NCBI GenBank assembly: GCA_039029915.1
Contig: JBCCFD010000248.1
Coordinates: forward strand, 1 to 11,271
Origin: QQUD01 sp039029915
GTDB taxonomy: Bacteria; Chloroflexota; Anaerolineae; Promineifilales; Promineifilaceae
Length of the DNA: 11,271 bases
Direction: 5' to 3'
Shown: positions 6,081-11,271 of the stretch, in pieces
Position numbering within the stretch: the stretch's first letter is position 1
Layout: every line of letters begins with the position of its first letter
Position numbers and translations under genes: made by a program
The notes under the pieces: generated by a model
What the model saw: only the letters and a program-made list of their open reading frames with translations
Told to the model about the DNA's origin: nothing
Databases searched by the model: none

Positions 6081-9000
6081 ATGCAAGCTGAAAATAATTT
6101 ATCTGTCCACAATCGACCTAACCAAGATATTGAAATTCGTTCCAGACGGGCGATTTATATATCTATCTTTTTAATCGCAACAGTTTTGTTTTTTGGCTCA
6201 ATTCGGGCTTTTAATTTACAGCAAGAAGGTGAATTCTTTTTAAACCAGCCATTTGCTTTCTTATCTTTGGCGTTTAGTATAGTGAGCTTTATTTTTGGTC
6301 AACGAAAACGACCTGATCTGGCCGGATACACCATTATCTTGTCGCTCTTTATTTCAACAATTGTGTTGATCGTTCTATCAAAAAATGGATTTACGCTCCT
6401 ATCCGGTGCTTATTTTGCGGTTATAACAGCAATTTCCACTTTGGTAATTCCGACGAGAAACATTACTCGGAATATCTTGCTTACTTTAGCAGGGGTCAGC
6501 TTATTTTTGTTGATTGACCAGTTTGCATTTCCAAGCCGGCCTGATTTAGTAAGAAATTTGAACCAACCTTTTAGCACTCTATCATTAATTTCTCTTTTCT
6601 TTCTTTTCATTTATATATTTACATTATTTAACCTTTTAGCAATTCGCAACAAGATATTGATTGCTATTATTGGGATCGCAATTTTTTCTATTGCTTTAAT
6701 TTCATCTTCGTTTTCCATTTTAACCCGCACCCAGTTAATTGAAGGAGCTGAAGAAAATATACAGCAAATTGGAATAAGCGAAGGGCTTGCATTTGGTGAG
6801 CTATTGTTGCAACAAGTCCGAATTGTTGAAACGGCTGCCTTGAACTCACAGTTAAGCGAATTGGCGACCGAACAAAATAACAGTTATGGAGACATCTCTG
6901 ACGGGATAATATACTCTCGCTTAAAGGCGATTGATCGTGATTGGCGTGTAGACGTTAGGCTCGATAATGATGAAATCGTAGGCCCAATCTTAGGAAATGA
7001 ACCGGCCAGTGAGTTGCGTTTATTGCGTGAAACCTATCCAGGACATGCCGAGATATACGCAACTGATAGATACGGTGGTTTGATTGCAGCAACAAATAAG
7101 ACGAACGATTTTTATCAGGCGGATGAAGATTGGTGGCAGCTAGCCTATAATGATGGTCAGGGCGGCCTTTACATTGGTGATCCTAAATACGACATCAGTA
7201 CCGAATCTTTTGCTGTTGTTATTGCGGTGCCGATCTTGGACCGATCAGAAGATACTAACTCTAGACCTGAAGTGGTTGGGGTTTTACAAACAACATACCA
7301 GCTTGAAAGCCTAAATGCCCTGTTAGAACAAACAAATGCAATAGATGAATCTGCATCAGTCAATATTTTTGTTAATGGATTTATTTCAATAATATTTACT
7401 GAAGAAGGTGATGTTATTGTAGACAGACCTAGTGATAGCTCGAAAACCGTTATTCGTAATTTTAACGTAACGCAAGAAGAAACGCAGGTTGTAGAAATTG
7501 ACGGGCAAGACTATTTTTCGGCTATTGGTCGAGTCACCACTCATGAAAACTTGGCAGCGATTGATTCACTCAACTGGTTTGTTATTGTTTCACAACAAGA
7601 ATCAGAAGTATTAGCAAATGTAAATCAACAAACTCAAACAGTGATAGTCATCAGCATCGTGACTGTCTTTTTAAGTACCTTAGCGGCATCATTTGTTGGA
7701 AATTTGATTGTCTCCCCGATTACAAGATTGACATCAGTTGCGCAAAGAATTGAGAGTGGAGATCGATTGGCACGAGCTGAAGTTCTAGAGACAGATGATG
7801 AAGTAAAAAACCTTTCGGTTGCTTTGAATAGCATGACGGATGAGTTGAATACAGTTCTGAATGAGCTAGAGTTACGGGTGGCTAATCGAACGCGGTCGCT
7901 AGAAATTGCATCGAATGTGAGCCGTGAATTATCCTCAATCTTGGAATTAGATCAGCTTTTGGCTTCAGTCGTGAATTTGGTTCGTGATACCTATGATTAT
8001 TATCACGCTCAAATTTATTTATGGAATGAGGATAAAACAAAGTTAATTATGAGGCAGGGAACAGGTGAGGTCGGTGAGAAGCTTCTAGCTCGCTCATTCT
8101 TTATTCAGCCTGAGCGTGGGTTAGTTGGGCAAGCTGGTACAACTGGACAGCCTGTTTACGTTCCTAATGTCCGTGATCCAAATCGACCTGTAGCCTGGAT
8201 TCCGAATGCGGATCTCCCTGATACGATTTCAGAGATTGTGGTGCCAATTTTTATTAATAATGAGGTGGCTGGGGTCTTGGATGTTCAAGAAGATGAATTA
8301 GGCAAGATGACGGTTGATGATTTGAACACCTTGCAATTGGTAGCAAACCAAATTGGGGTTGCGATTCAAAATGCGCAAGTCTACGAGGAAATTCAAAAAC
8401 GAGCCGAACAAGATAATCTGCTGTTGAATATTAATCAGAAAATTCAGCAGACTGATTCGTTGGACTCTTTGAAAGAAACGGCCGTTTCTGAACTCCAACC
8501 CTATATTGATGGAACTATTACCCCAGATTTCCGTTTCTTAGACCAAAATGGCAATATTAATGGAACAGGTGCCGTTCCCATATTAACGGATGTCTCGACC
8601 AAGGAAGGAGACTACGTCGGTCATTTCCAAGTCTCAAACTTTGCATCCCTGCAGTCGGAAGAAAAAGAGCTGGTTTGGGCTGTGTCGCAACAATTAGCCG
8701 ATCATGCCAAGATACTCCATCTAAACGAATCCATTGAAATGGCATTTGAAGAGACTGCCAGATACAGTGAGCAGCTAAATCAGCTTAACGATCTAAATAT
8801 TGAAAGTAACGCCCTAGCCTCAGCTCAAGAGGTGCTTGATTTGGTTACCCACAGAATACGCGACATTATGAATATGGAGCGAGTTAGTTTTACCGCTATC
8901 GATAGAAATGATCCGACCCAACTAATCATTGCTCATCAAGCTGGAATTGTGAATGAAGTCAGTTTTGGTCAAAAGATGCCACTATTAGATTCACCTATGG

Positions 9001-10979
9001 AAACAGCTATTTTGTCTGGAAAAATACAAGACGGTGTTTTTGAATTAGAAGGATCCCAATTAAATGCTAGATTTATGCCTTTGATTGTGCTCGGAGAGGT
9101 TATCGGTACTATCAATGTTGCCCATTCCGATTCTGTTCAGTTTTCACAGCAAAACGAACAGTTGCTTAATCAAATCGCGCTATCAACTAGCTCGATTCTA
9201 GAATCAAAGATGCTGTTTGATCAAAACCAGCGTGCCCTTTCGGAAACTGACTCCCTTTACAAAACCGTATCTGATTTGAATCGTGCTACAACTGAGCGTG
9301 AGATATTAGAAACAATATTAAATTCGTCAATCGCTGACGGATACTATCGGGCATCGTTTAGTCGAATAGAAACTGATGAGCATAATAAACCTCTTTGGAT
9401 AAGCATGAGTGAGGTTGTTGTTTCACATTTGGTTGAGAATGATCCATTTAGACAAGGAACCCGCCATTATGTTCCAAAATTACGGATGGCAGACCTTTGG
9501 ATAAATCGACCCAGCGATGTCATCATTATTCAGAACGTACAAACAGATCCCGAAGTCAATAAAGAATTACAAAAGAATTTGTCCAAAATTGGCAATAAAT
9601 CAATGGTATTTATCCCCCTCCATGCTAGAGGTCAATGGCTCGGCCTGCTTCGTATTGCTTGGAATATTGAAAGAGAATTTTCTGAATCCGATGTTCGATT
9701 ATTGAACGTTATTTCTGAACAAGCTTCCATTGTGACAAACCAAATCACCTTGTTTAATGAAGCAAATGCACGCGCTGATCAACTGAATAAGCTAGCAAAA
9801 ATCGAAGCCTCATTATCTCAGGCCATCACTGAAAATGATATTGTCAATTCAATCAAAGATGCGGTGGATAATCCTAAATCAATAACCCTGTTTCAATTTA
9901 GGAATGATGAGCATCGTAATCCGGCTGTTTTCCAACAGGTTTCGCATTGGGAGGATGAGACCTTCCATGAGCCAATAAATGAATTTCTCCCTTTAACTGA
10001 AACTCATCCAATATTTAACGAATGGCAAATTCAAAACGATCAACTCATTGTGGTGAAAGATATTGAAGAGCATCATGAAATGGATGAACAGGCGCGCGAA
10101 TCCTACAGAATGGCCGGTTTGAAATCCCTAATCCTTGTGCCGCTGATCAATTTTGGTCGCTGGCAGGGTGCGCTTGAGATTGGCTGGGATAAACGCCAGT
10201 TGCTTGAAGATACAGACCTATTTATGATCAACCAACTTGTAGAGCCTATCTCGGCAAGTGTTTCATCAATTAGGGCCTTAAATGAGACCGAGAATTTATA
10301 TGAAGTAAGTGAAAAACTAAATGGTGCCCAATCATATAGAGATGTTTTAAGAATTTTTAATGAGCATTCCGCGTTAAGTCAACGAGCTGACTTAAAACAG
10401 ATCATTTACTTTAATAAGCCATACCTTGGTGAAGATTTACCAACTTGGTTCGAAATTGTTGACCAATTAAGAGAAGGTGACACGCTTGATAAATCTGACT
10501 CAGTGATGCGCTATAAACTGTCTGAATTTATTGACCTAGAAAAACTAAATCAGTTCGAGCCAGTTGTTCTTGAAAATTTAACGAGCAATCAATTGCTGAA
10601 TCAGGCGGCTGGTCCTGCATTGTATTCTGGTGTTAATGCTCAGAGTGTTGTTAGCTTCCCGTTGAATTTGGGAAATACTCAGTTGGGCTATGTCATTTTT
10701 TACTATAAGGAAAAAACAAATTTCTTTGGCTTTGAAGTTAGAGAGCTTTTCAGATTGATTGAACAATCTGCAATTGCGATTCAGGCGCTTAGGTATCTTC
10801 AACAAGCTGAATCTAGGGCGATTCGCGAAAAGAAAATTCGTGAGATTGCCGCGAAGATCCGTAATTCTACCAGCGTTGAGTCTATTTTAAGGACGGCCGC
10901 TAAAGAGGTTGGCAACGCACTTGGACGCCACTCTGTTGTTTACCTTGAAACCAATGGCTCAAATAAAAACAATAATTAA
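6081..10979 (+). CDS. Giant membrane sensor: 8 TM, double Cache, HAMP, multiple GAF domains, no output domain
   Basis: A 1632-residue membrane signal-transduction protein. Seven hydrophobic segments come first (about 23-41, 54-73, 82-100, 104-123, 130-150, 166-187, 190-213). An extracytoplasmic double-Cache-like region follows (about 217-515; EIYATDRYGGLIAATN near 324-339, then DWWQLAYNDGQGG), then an eighth membrane segment (520-545). HAMP runs about 541-598 (SPITRL with P546, DDEV at 572-575), with a coiled coil to about 620. GAF-like units come next: a canonical one (618-768), a short degenerate one (about 785-885), and four more at about 905-1045, 1068-1225, 1245-1398 and 1408-1570. The third-last and second-last look like duplicates (ARGQWLGLLRIAW against NFGRWQGALEIGW). 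The protein ends with REIAAKIRNSTSVESILRTA and ALGRHSVVYLE, which resembles the opening of another GAF or a natural tail. No H-box, HATPase, GGDEF, EAL or cyclase motif is present. The predicted protein contains no cysteine. No strong ribosome site precedes ATG 6081. The ligand is unknown; output is presumably through a partner kinase. Confidence 0.88.
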   Translation: MQAENNLSVHNRPNQDIEIRSRRAIYISIFLIATVLFFGSIRAFNLQQEGEFFLNQPFAFLSLAFSIVSFIFGQRKRPDLAGYTIILSLFISTIVLIVLSKNGFTLLSGAYFAVITAISTLVIPTRNITRNILLTLAGVSLFLLIDQFAFPSRPDLVRNLNQPFSTLSLISLFFLFIYIFTLFNLLAIRNKILIAIIGIAIFSIALISSSFSILTRTQLIEGAEENIQQIGISEGLAFGELLLQQVRIVETAALNSQLSELATEQNNSYGDISDGIIYSRLKAIDRDWRVDVRLDNDEIVGPILGNEPASELRLLRETYPGHAEIYATDRYGGLIAATNKTNDFYQADEDWWQLAYNDGQGGLYIGDPKYDISTESFAVVIAVPILDRSEDTNSRPEVVGVLQTTYQLESLNALLEQTNAIDESASVNIFVNGFISIIFTEEGDVIVDRPSDSSKTVIRNFNVTQEETQVVEIDGQDYFSAIGRVTTHENLAAIDSLNWFVIVSQQESEVLANVNQQTQTVIVISIVTVFLSTLAASFVGNLIVSPITRLTSVAQRIESGDRLARAEVLETDDEVKNLSVALNSMTDELNTVLNELELRVANRTRSLEIASNVSRELSSILELDQLLASVVNLVRDTYDYYHAQIYLWNEDKTKLIMRQGTGEVGEKLLARSFFIQPERGLVGQAGTTGQPVYVPNVRDPNRPVAWIPNADLPDTISEIVVPIFINNEVAGVLDVQEDELGKMTVDDLNTLQLVANQIGVAIQNAQVYEEIQKRAEQDNLLLNINQKIQQTDSLDSLKETAVSELQPYIDGTITPDFRFLDQNGNINGTGAVPILTDVSTKEGDYVGHFQVSNFASLQSEEKELVWAVSQQLADHAKILHLNESIEMAFEETARYSEQLNQLNDLNIESNALASAQEVLDLVTHRIRDIMNMERVSFTAIDRNDPTQLIIAHQAGIVNEVSFGQKMPLLDSPMETAILSGKIQDGVFELEGSQLNARFMPLIVLGEVIGTINVAHSDSVQFSQQNEQLLNQIALSTSSILESKMLFDQNQRALSETDSLYKTVSDLNRATTEREILETILNSSIADGYYRASFSRIETDEHNKPLWISMSEVVVSHLVENDPFRQGTRHYVPKLRMADLWINRPSDVIIIQNVQTDPEVNKELQKNLSKIGNKSMVFIPLHARGQWLGLLRIAWNIEREFSESDVRLLNVISEQASIVTNQITLFNEANARADQLNKLAKIEASLSQAITENDIVNSIKDAVDNPKSITLFQFRNDEHRNPAVFQQVSHWEDETFHEPINEFLPLTETHPIFNEWQIQNDQLIVVKDIEEHHEMDEQARESYRMAGLKSLILVPLINFGRWQGALEIGWDKRQLLEDTDLFMINQLVEPISASVSSIRALNETENLYEVSEKLNGAQSYRDVLRIFNEHSALSQRADLKQIIYFNKPYLGEDLPTWFEIVDQLREGDTLDKSDSVMRYKLSEFIDLEKLNQFEPVVLENLTSNQLLNQAAGPALYSGVNAQSVVSFPLNLGNTQLGYVIFYYKEKTNFFGFEVRELFRLIEQSAIAIQALRYLQQAESRAIREKKIREIAAKIRNSTSVESILRTAAKEVGNALGRHSVVYLETNGSNKNNN

Positions 10980-10994
10980 AAAGAGATTTCTATT

Positions 10995-11165
10995 ATGATT
11001 GGTCAATCAAACATCTATCGCACTCTTTTTGAAAAAATCAATGACGGCATTTTAATTCTTTCCGCTGACGGAAGTATTCTTGAAAGTAATGATGCTGCAG
11101 AAAATCCAAGACAACAAATACACACACGTGCGGAATTCGTGACTCGCTTGGTCATTCGGTACTGA
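10995..11165 (+). CDS. Short, probably broken ORF: PAS-domain start of a partner kinase
   Basis: A 56-codon frame begins 15 bases after the sensor stop, with AGAG (10982-10985) as a possible ribosome site, so it looks co-transcribed. Residues 7-35 (YRTLFEKINDGILILSADG, then SILESNDAAE) match the opening of a PAS domain. After that PAS similarity stops abruptly: residues 36-56 (NPRQQIHTRAEFVTRLVIRY) do not continue the fold, and TGA follows. A HisKA_3-like box lies in another frame right after (11141-11173), and ENPRQQI..RAE itself resembles the E-R-Q-R-I-A-R-E lead-in to such a box. The likely reading is a sensor kinase gene that has lost most of its PAS domain and its frame, or sequence errors near the edge of the assembly. 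It could also be a real small PAS fragment. Confidence 0.5.
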   Translation: MIGQSNIYRTLFEKINDGILILSADGSILESNDAAENPRQQIHTRAEFVTRLVIRY

Positions 11166-11173
11166 CAGCAACT
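11141..11173 (+). pseudogene. Out-of-frame HisKA_3-like H-box remnant
   Basis: Read from 11141, the bases give D-S-L-G-H-S, one extra codon (V), then L-T-A-T. This closely resembles the phospho-acceptor box of NarL-partner histidine kinases (H-D-S-L-G-H-x-L-T-A). The codon where the phospho-accepting His would be (11138-11140) reads CGT in this frame, one base from CAT. The frame is offset from the PAS-like ORF at 10995 and hits a stop at 11186-11188. The rest of the window to 11271 has no supportable gene; fragments such as D-A-V-R-C-V-L-S-H-L are only suggestive of the helix after an H-box. Confidence 0.4.
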
Positions 11174-11271
11174 CACATTATATGTTGAACACTTATTCAA
11201 TTGGGTCATTTGATGCTGTTCGTTGCGTACTATCTCATTTATGACTACATCTTGCTTACTTGATGGGGATA

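Larger units (their letters stand above)
1577..8485. repeat. Dispersed ACGGCCGT palindrome (10 exact copies)
   Basis: Exact copies start at 1577, 2315, 2458, 2563, 2849, 3832, 4107, 4564, 5452 and 8478. The core CGGCCG also occurs with altered ends near 1471, 2001, 2305, 5378 and 10894. The copies sit in coding sequence in three codon phases: six read T-A-V, three read G-R, one reads R-P. The signal is therefore in the DNA rather than the protein. The coordinates give the span over which the exact copies are scattered, not a continuous element. Confidence 0.75.

Noticed and set aside
11015..11209. 64-codon minus-strand frame over the PAS-like ORF
   Set aside because: It is antisense to a clear PAS opening and has no recognisable motif or ribosome site.
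1..11271. CRISPR array, insertion sequence or phage genes
   Set aside because: No regular repeat-spacer pattern, transposase or phage protein is present in any frame.

Overview
The window is a stretch of bacterial chromosome, moderately AT-rich, with all recognisable genes on the + strand. The best guess for the source is Chloroflexota, probably Anaerolineae. This rests on the style of the giant membrane Cache-HAMP-multi-GAF sensor, on the bacterial PH-domain membrane protein, and on the indirect (GatCAB) route to Gln-tRNA/Asn-tRNA. It is an inference from protein style; no rRNA or other marker is present to confirm it.

Layout. (1) 1-591: the 3' end of a gene for a membrane protein with a bacterial PH-like domain. 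(2) 592-758: a spacer with a long hairpin and a short ACTGA repeat. (3) 759-5886: a housekeeping block holding peptide deformylase (def), then gatC, gatA, a sugar-phosphate nucleotidyltransferase with a left-handed beta-helix tail, and gatB. The Gat subunits would form the GatCAB amidotransferase, which turns Glu-tRNA(Gln)/Asp-tRNA(Asn) into the amidated forms. The nucleotidyltransferase would supply an NDP-sugar and has no obvious link to that job. (4) 5887-6080: a spacer with a convincing intrinsic terminator for gatB. (5) 6081-10979: one 1632-residue gene for a multi-pass membrane sensor with about eight membrane segments, an extracytoplasmic double Cache domain, HAMP, and about six GAF or GAF-like units. 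It has no histidine kinase, cyclase, GGDEF/EAL or phosphatase output domain. (6) 10995-11165: 15 bases further on, a short reading frame that begins like a PAS domain and then breaks. In another frame just downstream is a HisKA_3-like H-box (D-S-L-G-H-S, then L-T-A-T). A kinase partner of the sensor therefore seems to begin here but is damaged, either truly decayed or misread near the edge of the sequence.

Non-coding structure is the other notable content. The palindrome ACGGCCGT occurs ten times, in all three codon frames, mostly in the housekeeping block. The spacers before def, the nucleotidyltransferase gene and gatB each hold a long imperfect hairpin whose arms carry a TTTYCGGAAG-like core. 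A 12-bp identical word (AGTATTTCGCTT) lies on both sides of the nucleotidyltransferase gene. No tRNA, rRNA, CRISPR array, transposase or phage gene was seen. I see no clear new defence or biosynthetic system; the most interesting items are the output-less, cysteine-free sensor with its broken neighbour, and the dispersed DNA motifs.
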